Source: Polyangiaceae bacterium (GTDB lineage: Bacteria; Myxococcota_A; Polyangia; Polyangiales; Polyangiaceae). From it: 64,000 nt of DNA. This document shows, one piece after another, positions 19,401-27,546 of this stretch. The position numbers and the translations under genes were made by a program. Under the pieces are notes generated by a model, which saw nothing but the letters and a program-made list of their open reading frames with translations, was not told the origin of the DNA and searched no databases. The stretch's first letter is position 1; each line of letters starts with the position of its first letter. The DNA is taken from contig JAICTZ010000010.1 in the NCBI GenBank assembly GCA_025936115.1, positions 62,001 to 126,000 of the forward strand. The letters are read 5' to 3'.

Positions 19401-19989
19401 CCTGAGAGCGGCGGCGCGCCTCCGCCTGTTCTTCGAGCAGTCGGTTGATTTCCTGCTTGCCGCGCGACCGATAGAGCTTTTCCTGCTCGGCCTGGAGCTT
19501 TTCGAGCAGACGTCGCACGTCGAGCCCGCCTGCGCCGGCGTCGAACAGCGTCTCACCGACGCTCGCCTCGCCCTTCAGCATGCGCTCGCCGTAAAGCTCG
19601 AGCTCGGCGTGGTCGAGGCCGAAGCTGCGCGTGAAGGTGTCGCGATCGACGCCGCCCAAAAGCTTTCTGAGCCGAGCTTCGTCGAAGGGCGCGCCCTTCT
19701 CGTCGAGGAGCGAGTCTTTGCGTCGCTTGAGCCGTTCGACGTAGACGACGCCGTCCGGGCCCTCGAGCAAGCCGCCGACGCGCAGATCCTCGCTGCGGTG
19801 CCGGTGCGCGTCGGGCGTGCGGTGCTCGAATCCGAACAGCAAATCGCGAACGGCGCGGAGCGCGGTCGATTTTCCCGCTTCGTTCGGACCGTAGATGACG
19901 TGGAGCCCGCCGGGCGCGCCGGCCGACAAGTCGAGGGAGGTGCCCGAGAACGAGCCGAACGCCTTGAGATCCAGCCGCCGGATCCTCAT
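16489..19989 (-). CDS. YhaN/SbcC-like coiled-coil AAA ATPase
   Basis: 1166 aa; MRIRRLDLKAFGSFSGTSLDLSAG..HVIYGPNEAGKSTALRAVRDLLFGFEHR Walker A; ARTF long coiled coil; STGTRYQLYLALRLASVERV signature and PLVLDDVTVHVDD Walker B. Confidence 0.92.
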   Translation of the reverse strand: MRIRRLDLKAFGSFSGTSLDLSAGAPGGLHVIYGPNEAGKSTALRAVRDLLFGFEHRTPDAHRHRSEDLRVGGLLEGPDGVVYVERLKRRKDSLLDEKGAPFDEARLRKLLGGVDRDTFTRSFGLDHAELELYGERMLKGEASVGETLFDAGAGGLDVRRLLEKLQAEQEKLYRSRGKQEINRLLEEQAEARRRSQEVWLLPESFQKQVEELERARAELSAVSGRVEAARTELYRLRDVRKALPALQRRAECLAEIRALGPVVHVPEAAALEREQAESRAAIARAKVARLEDESARAVKQLAEIEVPEALLAIGPARMTRLADATGRTRKAREDLPRLEANLQALRAEVLTSLRRLGRHDERASAEELRVSTSARSRVRELSTERQRLDELRAGAERRRAQIEREIDERRARLARLPEPEPRAALERVAALSRSFGDVEAPVAALTARRDTLLRQARQVLGELVPPCATLDALAALILPSPETLGRFAEAYAELDTRGRALADASRKLAERHAEVEAALKRVHATGSVPSEAELERARRERDALLGVVLGGWRDGAPFDAGRAARLSEESARADALSDRLRREADRVAALGHALVDQELVRTQAARLVVEQAELAAGREVLNAEYSEAFRASDLTPLPPLEMRAWVERRARALELVEQARVVESELEKAEAARALVEKAVVAALGPDALAGTLGLAVERAAALQAEAARIDNERHETERALDALTARLAHETRELEGAERSLAAWRAAWALAVEPLGAGAEILPVAALELLDELAALAALVERREGLERRVNGIRRDEAELAGEVSELAREHGVPFERAAPDSAAEEIVRRFRRGEAAREERARLASENVERGALLGAERAALAEAERELWALARAVGAADPAELPAFEGKSRRARELEAQLALLETTLVDDSGGRSVAALVAEAAGEDAPRLAARIDALTRELEELEEERNRAHDRAASLQAGQRKQADALGAEAAQEEQTLGAALADRVGRYATLRVATALLERAIERYRIENQAPILKRAGELFPRLTDEGYSTLRVGREGRGIVAVRADGSELAPHELSTGTRYQLYLALRLASVERVIAGSEPLPLVLDDVTVHVDDARKRRTFAVLGDIAARVQILFFTHHALDAELACAAAGARARVHELSPAAQSAVTAWESVRGRAV

Positions 19990-21239
19990 CCGCTTTCGAG
20001 CTCCGCGAGCCGGGCGAGCAAGAGCTCACGCGCGTCCTCGAGCAGCGCGCCGGGCTCCGCCACCGGCTCCGAGCCCGCGGCGGGCCGGTACTTGCGAAAC
20101 AGCTCGGCAAGAGCCGGCAGCTCCGCGAGGAACGTCGCGAGGGTCGAGGGATCGGCTTTGAGCGCCGTGATCTCGCGTGCGAGCTCGCCGAGCGGCCCCG
20201 CGGCGCTGACGCCGTCACCGAAATCCAGACGCTCCGCGCGCGTGGCCACGACCGCCCGCTCGATCCACACCGGGCCGGCGTCGACGTCGAGCGCCGCGGC
20301 GCGCACCGTTTGCGTCACGCGCTCCGGATCCGCCCTGAGCGCCGCATGCAGCGCGCTCGGCCCCACGAGCTCGACACGTGCGGCGAGCAGCCGCTCCGAC
20401 GCGAGCGCGCTCTCGCGCACGAGCGCGCGCTGCACGGCGTCACCGACGTCGTCGAGCGTCCCGGCATCGCCCACCTCGACCCTGACCTTGGCCCAACGCA
20501 CGACATCGAGGGCGCGGTGTTCGACGCCGGTCACCTTGGCGCTGTCGAACGTGACGACCACGGCGCCCTTCGGGCCGGATTCGCGCACTTGCCGCCCCTG
20601 TAAGTTCCCGGGATACACGACGAACGGCGCGCGATGCACGATTTCATGCGCGTGGACGTGACCGAGCGCCCAATAGTCGTACCCGCGGTCGACGAGCGCC
20701 GAGAGCGTGCAAGGCGCGTACGGATCATGCCCCGGACGACCTTCGAGCGCCGTGTGCAAGAGGCCCACGTTCACCGCACCGGAGACGGCAGCCGGATAGC
20801 GGCGCGTGAGATCCTCGAGCACGGCTTGTTCGGGGAAGCCCTGCCCGTGCACGACGAGGTTCAAATCTTCGAAGCACACGCTCTCGGGACGCGCGTGCGA
20901 AAGCTCGCGCACATTTTCGGGCAGTCTGAGGTGCTTGCGCAGTCGGCTCGCCGCGTCGTGATTGCCGCGCAGCCACACGACGCGCACGCCGGCCTCCCGC
21001 AGGCGTGCCATGCGCTCGCACAAAAATAACCCCGTCGAATAGTCACGCCAGTTGCCGTCGAACAGATCGCCGGCGATGAGGAGCAGCTCGGCCCCTTCGT
21101 TCACGCAGAGCTCGACCAGGCGATCGAGTGCACCGCGCGTCGCTCGGCGGAGCTCGCCGACGGGAGCCCCTTCGTAACGCTCGAGCCCGACCAGGGGGCT
21201 ATCGAGGTGCAGATCGGCCGCGTGAACGAGTTTTGGCAC
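19986..21239 (-). CDS. YhaO/SbcD-like DNA repair exonuclease (metallophosphoesterase)
   Basis: MPKLVHAADLHLDSPLVGLERYEGAP, LLLIAGDLFDGNWRDYSTG, WLRGNHDAAS, YWALGHVHAHEI; overlaps the ATPase start by 4 nt (ATGA). Confidence 0.93.
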   Translation of the reverse strand: MPKLVHAADLHLDSPLVGLERYEGAPVGELRRATRGALDRLVELCVNEGAELLLIAGDLFDGNWRDYSTGLFLCERMARLREAGVRVVWLRGNHDAASRLRKHLRLPENVRELSHARPESVCFEDLNLVVHGQGFPEQAVLEDLTRRYPAAVSGAVNVGLLHTALEGRPGHDPYAPCTLSALVDRGYDYWALGHVHAHEIVHRAPFVVYPGNLQGRQVRESGPKGAVVVTFDSAKVTGVEHRALDVVRWAKVRVEVGDAGTLDDVGDAVQRALVRESALASERLLAARVELVGPSALHAALRADPERVTQTVRAAALDVDAGPVWIERAVVATRAERLDFGDGVSAAGPLGELAREITALKADPSTLATFLAELPALAELFRKYRPAAGSEPVAEPGALLEDARELLLARLAELESG

Positions 21240-21352
21240 GCGGAGAGCCGTGTATCACCGCTCGCGCGGCGCCGCAGCGCCCGGAGCCGCGTTGCACGGA
21301 CATTGTTCGTCCGCCGGAGCGTACCGCGACGAAAATCGCGGTGCTACGGCGC

Positions 21353-22036
21353 TCAGCGGCGGCGGCCGTCGAAGTGATATTCGAGATGGAATTCGAGGGT
21401 ATCCCCGTCGTCGTCTTCGTCGTTTTCGACGACCTTGCCGTTGAAGTCGAGCACGAGCCGGTCGGCGCTGAGGCTCACGCGGCCGTCGGTGACCGTCGCC
21501 GTCGAGCCTTCGTCGCCGAAGCAGGATTGCCCCGGCTCGAGCGAAGCGCTCGAACCTTGAGCCGACGCGCGCACGCTGCAGATCACGTCGTTGCTCGCGC
21601 TATTGACGATGGAGATGACGAGGCTCGACGTTCCGGATTGTTCGATGCGTGTGTGCGCTTTGTCATCGAGCTCGACGTCGTCCGCCTCGCCGTCGAAGTG
21701 GCGCACGAGCCGATCGCTACCGAAGTAGTCCCCCGCCCAGGTGACGGTACCGCTGCCAGCGTCACTCGCGCCGACGCCGCCGTCCGGCACACCCGCGTCG
21801 AGCGGCGCTTCGACCGCGACGGGCGGCGGGCCGTGCGCCGGTGACGGCAGGCTCGGTTTCGGCTCCTTTTGGAGCGCCGGCGCGTCCACATGCGCGAGCG
21901 GCCGGCGGTCGCGTTCGGTTCCCGTGTCCTCCATCACGCCGCCGGCGTTCGCGAGCGGGATCCCGCTCGGCAGCTCGTGGCACGCCGCGAGGAACAAGAG
22001 CGCCGCGCTCGAGCCGACCGCGATGCGCGCGCGCAC
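21353..22036 (-). CDS. Putative lipoprotein, secreted hypothetical protein
   Basis: GTG start at 22036 gives VRARIAVGSSAALLFLAACHELPSG (signal with lipobox LLFLAAC); the longer 445-aa track ORF extends over fahA-like gene in the wrong frame. Confidence 0.75.
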   Translation of the reverse strand: MRARIAVGSSAALLFLAACHELPSGIPLANAGGVMEDTGTERDRRPLAHVDAPALQKEPKPSLPSPAHGPPPVAVEAPLDAGVPDGGVGASDAGSGTVTWAGDYFGSDRLVRHFDGEADDVELDDKAHTRIEQSGTSSLVISIVNSASNDVICSVRASAQGSSASLEPGQSCFGDEGSTATVTDGRVSLSADRLVLDFNGKVVENDEDDDGDTLEFHLEYHFDGRRR

Positions 22037-22038
22037 GC

Positions 22039-22893
22039 TCAAAGACGCTCCCAGGCCGCGACGCGCTGCCGAGCGCTGCCGAGTCCGCTCGCGCCGAACT
22101 CGACGAGATCGCCTTGCTGCAAAAAAACCGGCGGCTTCTGGCCTGACCCCACGCCCTCGGGCGTACCCGTCGCGATCACGTCTCCGGGCAACAGCGTCAT
22201 GAATTCGCTCACGTACGCGACGAGCGTCGGCACGTCGAAAATCATCTGGCTCGTGACAGCGCGCTGCCGCTCGACCCCGTTGACCGCGAGCCACAGCTCG
22301 ACGCTCGCCGGATCCACCCCGTCCGTCACGAGGTACGGCCCGATCGGCGCGAACGAGTCGGCGCTCTTGCCCTTCGTCCATTGACCGCCGCGTTCGCGCT
22401 GAAACGAGCGCTCGCTGTAATCGTTGAAGAGCGCATAACCCGCCACGTGCTCGCGCGCGTGCGCCACCGCGACGTGGCGCGCGACTCGTCCGATCACGAC
22501 CGCGAGCTCGACCTCCCAATCCGTCTGGGTCGAGCCCGGCGGTAAGAGCACGTCGTCGTACGGACCCGAGACGGCGCTCGGCGCCTTCATGAATAGGATC
22601 GGCTCGGGGGGCACCTCGGCTCCGACCTCGGCGGCGTGGGCGCGGTAGTTCCGTCCCACCCCGACGAGCTTGCACGGCCGCATCACGCACGGCCCGAGCC
22701 GCTCGCCCGGCAAGACCGCTGGGCAGCTACGCGCGTGCTCGCCGAGCCACTCCGTCAGGCGCCGGATGCCGTCGGAGCCGAAGAAACGTTCGCCGTAATC
22801 TTCTCCGAAACCGGACACGTCGAGATGCGACCCGTCGGGCAGCGCCACGCCTGGTCGCTCGGCCCCGGGCGGACCGAAGCGACACAGCCTCAC
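22039..22893 (-). CDS. Fumarylacetoacetate hydrolase family protein
   Basis: GTG start at 22893 (VRLCRFGPPGAERPGVALPDGSHLDVS); CKLVGVGRNYRAHAAEVG, PILFMKAPSAVSGP, DWEVELAVVIGRVARHV, LLPGDVIATGTPEGVGSG. Confidence 0.93.
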   Translation of the reverse strand: MRLCRFGPPGAERPGVALPDGSHLDVSGFGEDYGERFFGSDGIRRLTEWLGEHARSCPAVLPGERLGPCVMRPCKLVGVGRNYRAHAAEVGAEVPPEPILFMKAPSAVSGPYDDVLLPPGSTQTDWEVELAVVIGRVARHVAVAHAREHVAGYALFNDYSERSFQRERGGQWTKGKSADSFAPIGPYLVTDGVDPASVELWLAVNGVERQRAVTSQMIFDVPTLVAYVSEFMTLLPGDVIATGTPEGVGSGQKPPVFLQQGDLVEFGASGLGSARQRVAAWERL

Positions 22894-23894
22894 GGACGGT
22901 CCTTGGCGGCGCCCGCGTAGCCGCGCGGCCGGCGCTCGAACCAAGCCCAGGCGTTCCGAATCGCTTCGCGAATGTCGGTGCGCGTTGCCCGCCAGCCGAG
23001 CTCGCGCTGGATCTTCGACGCGTCGGCGTAGAGCGTGGGCGGATCGCCCGGCCGGCGCGGCCCGATTTCGTAGGGCGGCGCACGACCGACCACGGCTTCC
23101 GCGGCGGCGAGGATCTCCTTGACGCTGTGACCGCGGCCGATGCCGACGTTGTAGTACGCAAAGCCCGGCTTCAGCCGCTCCATCGCGACCACGTGCGCGT
23201 CGGCGAGATCTTCCACGTGCACGTAGTCGCGAATGCACGTGCCGTCCGGCGTCGGGTAGTCGTCGCCGTGCACCGAGATTTTTTCGCGCACACCCGCGAA
23301 GGCCTGCAAAATCACCGGGATGAGGTGCGTCTCCGGTTCGTGATCTTCACCGATGCTCGCGTCCTCGGCCGAGCCCGCGACGTTGAAGTAACGGAGCGCC
23401 ACGCACGAGAAATCCGCCGCGGCCCCGCATAGATCCCGCATCATGCGCTCGGAGAAGAGCTTCGACCAACCGTACGGATTGATGGGCGACTGCGGCAGCT
23501 CTTCGTGAATCGGCATGGAAGCAGGCTCACCGTACGTCGCGCAGGTCGAGCTGAAGACGAGCCGCTTGACGCCCGCGGCTTGCATCGCTTCGAGCAGCCC
23601 GAGCGTGCCCGCGGTGTTGTTCCGATAATAGAGCAGCGGCTGTCCGACGGACTCGCCCACGTACGCGAACGCGGCAAAGTGCATCACACATTCGATCTGG
23701 TGCTGGACGAGGGCCGCGCGCACGCGTTCGCGATCGGCCACGTCGCACTCGACGAACGGCACGTCGGCCGGGAGCGCCTGCCGGTGGCCGCGGCTCAAGT
23801 TGTCGAGCGCCACGACGTGATGTCCGGCGCGGCGCACGCGCCTGATGGCATGCGACCCGATGTAACCAGCTGCCCCGGTAACGAGAACGTTCAT
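22890..23894 (-). CDS. galE: UDP-glucose 4-epimerase
   Basis: MNVLVTGAAGYIGSHAIRRVRRAGHHVVALDNLSRGH; SSTCATYGEPASMPIHEELPQSPINPYGWSKLFSE; GDDYPTPDGTCIRDYVHVEDLADAH. Confidence 0.95.
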   Translation of the reverse strand: MNVLVTGAAGYIGSHAIRRVRRAGHHVVALDNLSRGHRQALPADVPFVECDVADRERVRAALVQHQIECVMHFAAFAYVGESVGQPLLYYRNNTAGTLGLLEAMQAAGVKRLVFSSTCATYGEPASMPIHEELPQSPINPYGWSKLFSERMMRDLCGAAADFSCVALRYFNVAGSAEDASIGEDHEPETHLIPVILQAFAGVREKISVHGDDYPTPDGTCIRDYVHVEDLADAHVVAMERLKPGFAYYNVGIGRGHSVKEILAAAEAVVGRAPPYEIGPRRPGDPPTLYADASKIQRELGWRATRTDIREAIRNAWAWFERRPRGYAGAAKDRP

Positions 23895-23970
23895 GGTTCG
23901 ACTCGAAGTGTCCTCCCCCCGTCGCGCGCGAAAAGCAAGCCGGCGCGCGCGCAGCGCGCGTTTCCACCGC

Positions 23971-25002
23971 TCATTTCAGGCCGCGGCGTTCGAGCGCTGC
24001 TCGCAGCGCCGGTTCGACGGCTGCCCGGATTTTTTCGTTGGCGTAGCCGACCCACGCGACGGGCGTGTCGACGTCGAGCGGCGCGTCGAGCGCCCCGCCG
24101 TCGGGCGCCGTCACGATGACGCCCGCTTCCTCGGCAATGATGAGCGTGCACACGTCGTACGGGTGGCACGAAAGCGCCTTCGGCTCCCCGCGTTCAGCCA
24201 GCAAGCGATCGAAGAGCGGCCGCAAATCGGCGGTGAAGCGGTCGTGCCCCGCCATGAGCTCGTAGAGCTGGCCGCCGCTCGAGAGGTACTGGTCCTCGAA
24301 GCAGAGTGCACGGCCGGCCGGCGGCGGCCCGAGCACGGCGCGCACGATCTCTTCGTCGAGCGCGGCGATGGCGTCGCGCGCGCCGGGAAAAAAGCGGCTC
24401 AACATGGCAAACCCGTGGGCGATGCCGTCGGCGCGCGAGGGCCCGAGCGTGATGGGCGCGCTCGTGCCGCGGAGGACGTCGACGCGCGTCGCCGAAAAGC
24501 CGCGGCCGCGCGCCGCCCAGAGCTCGTCGGCGAGGTATTGCTTCACCGTCGGGATTTCCGTCTGCACCGCGAGCACGATGTCGGAGAGCTTCGGCGCGGG
24601 GCCGTTCGGCGCGATGCCCGTGAGCACCCACGCGCTGCGCTTCTGGTACATGAGACCGCGCGTGCCATCGATGGGATCGACGATGACGACGTAGCGCGCG
24701 CTCGCGGCGTCGCGCCCCCGCGGCAACACCACGCGTCCGCCCGGCAAGCCTTCGGCGACGAGCACGAGCCCGCCGAGCGCCGCCGCGTGTGCACCGAGCT
24801 CCTCGAGCAGCACTTCCTCGCTCACGCGATCGATGCCGTAAATGGTGTCGCCACCGTCGTCCCCGGCGACGCCCGCGAGCTCGTCGCTCGTGCGCTCGCG
24901 AAATGCCTTTACGACCGCATCCCGGATCCGCCGGTGCAGACGCTGCACTAGCGGTAGAAGCTCGCGCTCGGCCGCCTCGACGAACGCTCGATCGCCGCTC
25001 AT
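23971..25002 (-). CDS. Inositol monophosphatase family protein
   Basis: VIVDPIDGTRGLMYQKRSAWVLTGI (DPxDGT); IIAEEAGVIVTAPDGGALDAPLDVDTPVAWVGYANEKI C-terminal motif. Confidence 0.82.
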   Translation of the reverse strand: MSGDRAFVEAAERELLPLVQRLHRRIRDAVVKAFRERTSDELAGVAGDDGGDTIYGIDRVSEEVLLEELGAHAAALGGLVLVAEGLPGGRVVLPRGRDAASARYVVIVDPIDGTRGLMYQKRSAWVLTGIAPNGPAPKLSDIVLAVQTEIPTVKQYLADELWAARGRGFSATRVDVLRGTSAPITLGPSRADGIAHGFAMLSRFFPGARDAIAALDEEIVRAVLGPPPAGRALCFEDQYLSSGGQLYELMAGHDRFTADLRPLFDRLLAERGEPKALSCHPYDVCTLIIAEEAGVIVTAPDGGALDAPLDVDTPVAWVGYANEKIRAAVEPALRAALERRGLK

Positions 25003-25157
25003 GCCGGCCTTTTACCATGGTGAGGCGCACCCTGGCCTGAGCTCGTGCAGAGCGCCGCAGGCAAGATGACGAGGCTTTCCGACGCCGCCCGAACCCGTTA
25101 GGGTGCGCGGCGTATGCACGCCCGGCTGGAGGCCGCACTCTCGAATACACGCGGACG

Positions 25158-26936
25158 TTGGCCGCTCGTTGCCGCTCGGCTCAAGCCGGCCCTGCGCGCG
25201 AGGCCGGCTTCGTCGGCGTGAACGCGCCCTCGCTCGCTTGTCCGCACCGGCCGCGCTGCCCCGGTTGCCCCTTGCTCGAGCTCTCCTACCCGGCGCAGCT
25301 CGAGCAAAAGAGCTCAACGCTCGCCCGCGCGCTCGCGCTCTATCCGGTGCTCGCGGGGCACACGCTCGAGGCTGCCGTCGCTGCCGAGCCGGTCACGGCG
25401 TTTCGCGTGCGCACGAAGCTCGTCGTCGCCGGGAGCGCGCTCGGGCTCTTTGCGCGCGCTACGCACGACGTGGTCGATATTCCCGGCTGCCTCGTGCAAC
25501 GACCGCGACTCAAGGCGGTACTCGACGCGCTCAGAGCGGCGCTGCCCCTGCCCGGCCCCGTTTCGTCGCTCGATTTGCGGGAAGCGGACGAAGGGGTGCT
25601 CGTCACGGCCGCCGTGCCGCCGAGCTTCCCGCCGCGTGAGCGTCAGGCGCTGGCGGAGCGCATTGCCGCGCTCGCGCCGCACGTCGCGAGCGTCGCCGTG
25701 AGCACGCGCGAGAGTGACGCCCCACAGCTGCTCGGTGGCGGCCTGGAAGTGCTCGTCGGTCCGGCCGAGCTCCGTCACCGCCCCGATCCGGACGCTCCCT
25801 GGCACTACGCGGCGCATGGCGCTTTCGTTCAAGCCCACGCCGGGCAGCTCGTTCGCTTGCACGCGGCCGTCGAAGCCGCGCTCACGCAGCACGGCGCGCC
25901 GGCGCGTTCGCTCGCGGGCCTCGGCGTACTCGAGCTCTATGCCGGCTCCGGCGCGCTCGCGCTGCGGCTGGCTGCACACGGCGCGCGCGTGACGCTCGTC
26001 GAGAGCTTCGCCCCTGCCGTGCAGCGCGCAGAGAGCGCCGCTCGCGAGCAAGGACTCGAGCTCGAGACGCTCACCGCCGACGCCGGCGACGCACTCGCGC
26101 TTCTCGCGCGCGAAGGAGCGCGCTTCGATGCCGTCATCGTCGACCCGCCGCGCCGCGGCCTCACTCCCGACGTTCGACGGTTGATCGCGGCGCTCGCGCC
26201 CGAGCGCTTGATTTACGTGTCGTGCGCGCCCGAGACGCTCGCACGCGACGCCGCGGATTTTGCCCGGCTCGGCTACGCGCTCGCCCATGCCACGCCGTTC
26301 GACATGATTCCGCAGACGGACGCGGTCGAAACGCTCGCCCGCTTCGTGCGGCGGGAGCCGCCCGCTCCGAGCGTGCTCGCCGAGGACGCGACGTTCATCG
26401 CCATCGACAAGCCGCCGCACGCACGCGCCGGCGCGCCTGGCGGCGCGGAACACGCCGTCCCGCTCGCCGTACTCGACACGCCGGCGAGCGGCGTCTGCAT
26501 TTTCGCGAAAACGCCGGATTCGGCGCGTTCCCTCGAGGCCGCGCTGCGCAACGCGACCGCGGAGTACGTCCTGCTCGCGCGCGGCATCGTCCACGCGCGC
26601 GGCACGTTGTTGCTCGGGGGACGTAAATCCAACACCCGCGTTCGTTACGAGCGCACGCGCATCGTCGCCGGACACTCCTTGCTCAGCGTCCGGGCGGCCC
26701 CGAGTGACGCCCCGATGCTCACACGCGCGCTCGCGCGTATCGGCCACCCCGTGCTCGGCGACGCCCGTCACGGCGACCCTCGCTCGAACGCCCATTTTTC
26801 GCACCGTTACGGCCTCGATCGCGCATTTTTTCACCTGAGCACGCTCGAGCTCACGCTCCCGGTCGGCAAAAGATCGCGAGTCGAGTCGCCGTTAGCGCCG
26901 GATCTACGAGCCGTGCTCGGGATGATGGAGCACTAG
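25158..26936 (+). CDS. Fusion protein: RumA/RlmD-type m5U RNA methyltransferase + RluA-type pseudouridine synthase-like domain
   Basis: N-term CPHRPRCPGC FeS-like cluster; LELYAGSGALALRLA, DPPRRGLTPDVRR, YVSCAPETLARDA (m5U MTase nucleophile loop); C-term DATFIAIDKPPHARAG, AVLDTPASGVCIFAKTPDSARSLEAALR, ARIGHPVLGDARHGDP, RAFFHLSTLELTLP (RluA-like). Confidence 0.85.
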   Translation: MAARCRSAQAGPAREAGFVGVNAPSLACPHRPRCPGCPLLELSYPAQLEQKSSTLARALALYPVLAGHTLEAAVAAEPVTAFRVRTKLVVAGSALGLFARATHDVVDIPGCLVQRPRLKAVLDALRAALPLPGPVSSLDLREADEGVLVTAAVPPSFPPRERQALAERIAALAPHVASVAVSTRESDAPQLLGGGLEVLVGPAELRHRPDPDAPWHYAAHGAFVQAHAGQLVRLHAAVEAALTQHGAPARSLAGLGVLELYAGSGALALRLAAHGARVTLVESFAPAVQRAESAAREQGLELETLTADAGDALALLAREGARFDAVIVDPPRRGLTPDVRRLIAALAPERLIYVSCAPETLARDAADFARLGYALAHATPFDMIPQTDAVETLARFVRREPPAPSVLAEDATFIAIDKPPHARAGAPGGAEHAVPLAVLDTPASGVCIFAKTPDSARSLEAALRNATAEYVLLARGIVHARGTLLLGGRKSNTRVRYERTRIVAGHSLLSVRAAPSDAPMLTRALARIGHPVLGDARHGDPRSNAHFSHRYGLDRAFFHLSTLELTLPVGKRSRVESPLAPDLRAVLGMMEH

Positions 26937-26970
26937 AACGTCGCGCCGACGACGCGCGCGGCCTGCCCTG

Positions 26971-27531
26971 TTACAACGTCACGAGACCACGCTGCGCAGC
27001 CAGCAAAATCGCGCCAACGTGCACGCCGTGCGTGATTTCGCCGCTCTCGATCAGACCGAGGACGCGCCGGCACGGCACGCGCACGACGTCGATGTCTTCG
27101 CTCTCGTCGAGCGCACGCGTGCCCGTGGGCTCGGCGCCGAGCGCGCAGAAAAAGTGGGCGCGCACCGTCTGGCGCGACGGCTCGGTGGCAAAAGCCGCAA
27201 TCGCCTGCCAGTGCGCCGCAAGATAGCCGGTCTCCTCGCAGAGCTCGCGCCGCGCCGCGAGGAGCGGCTCCTCGCCCGGCTCCATCACGCCCGCGGGGAG
27301 CTCGAGACTATCGCCGCCGATGCCGTGGCGGTACTGCCGGACGAGCACCATTTCGTCTTCGCCCGTCACGCACACGACGCCGGCCCAATTCGGGGCTTCG
27401 ACCAGGTGAAATTCGCCCATCTCGCGGCCGTTGGCGAGTCGCACGCGATCTTCGTGCAGCGTGAGCCAGCGCCGCTCGACGAGCGTTCGGCGCTCGAGAA
27501 CTTGCCAAGGGGTGAGCGGGCGGTAGGTCAC
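26971..27531 (-). CDS. NUDIX hydrolase (ADP-ribose pyrophosphatase-like)
   Basis: [32 protein letters not shown]; start GTG 27531 ([17 protein letters not shown]). Track ORF extends to 27609. Confidence 0.87.
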   Translation of the reverse strand: MTYRPLTPWQVLERRTLVERRWLTLHEDRVRLANGREMGEFHLVEAPNWAGVVCVTGEDEMVLVRQYRHGIGGDSLELPAGVMEPGEEPLLAARRELCEETGYLAAHWQAIAAFATEPSRQTVRAHFFCALGAEPTGTRALDESEDIDVVRVPCRRVLGLIESGEITHGVHVGAILLAAQRGLVTL

Positions 27532-27546
27532 GGCCCGAGCGATAGC

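Noticed and set aside
17800-20661. 953-aa plus-strand ORF antisense to the YhaN/YhaO-like genes
   Set aside because: High-GC codon-position shadow ORF: Arg/Ala/Glu-rich, spans two real genes, no recognisable domain; the minus-strand genes have clear motifs.
22039-23238. Extended 399-aa version of the FAA-hydrolase ORF
   Set aside because: The N-terminal extension overlaps galE in a shadow frame; GTG 22893 with 4-nt overlap is more plausible.
25314-26834. 506-aa minus-strand ORF antisense to the MTase-Psi fusion
   Set aside because: Shadow ORF; no motif, Arg/Gly/Val-rich.
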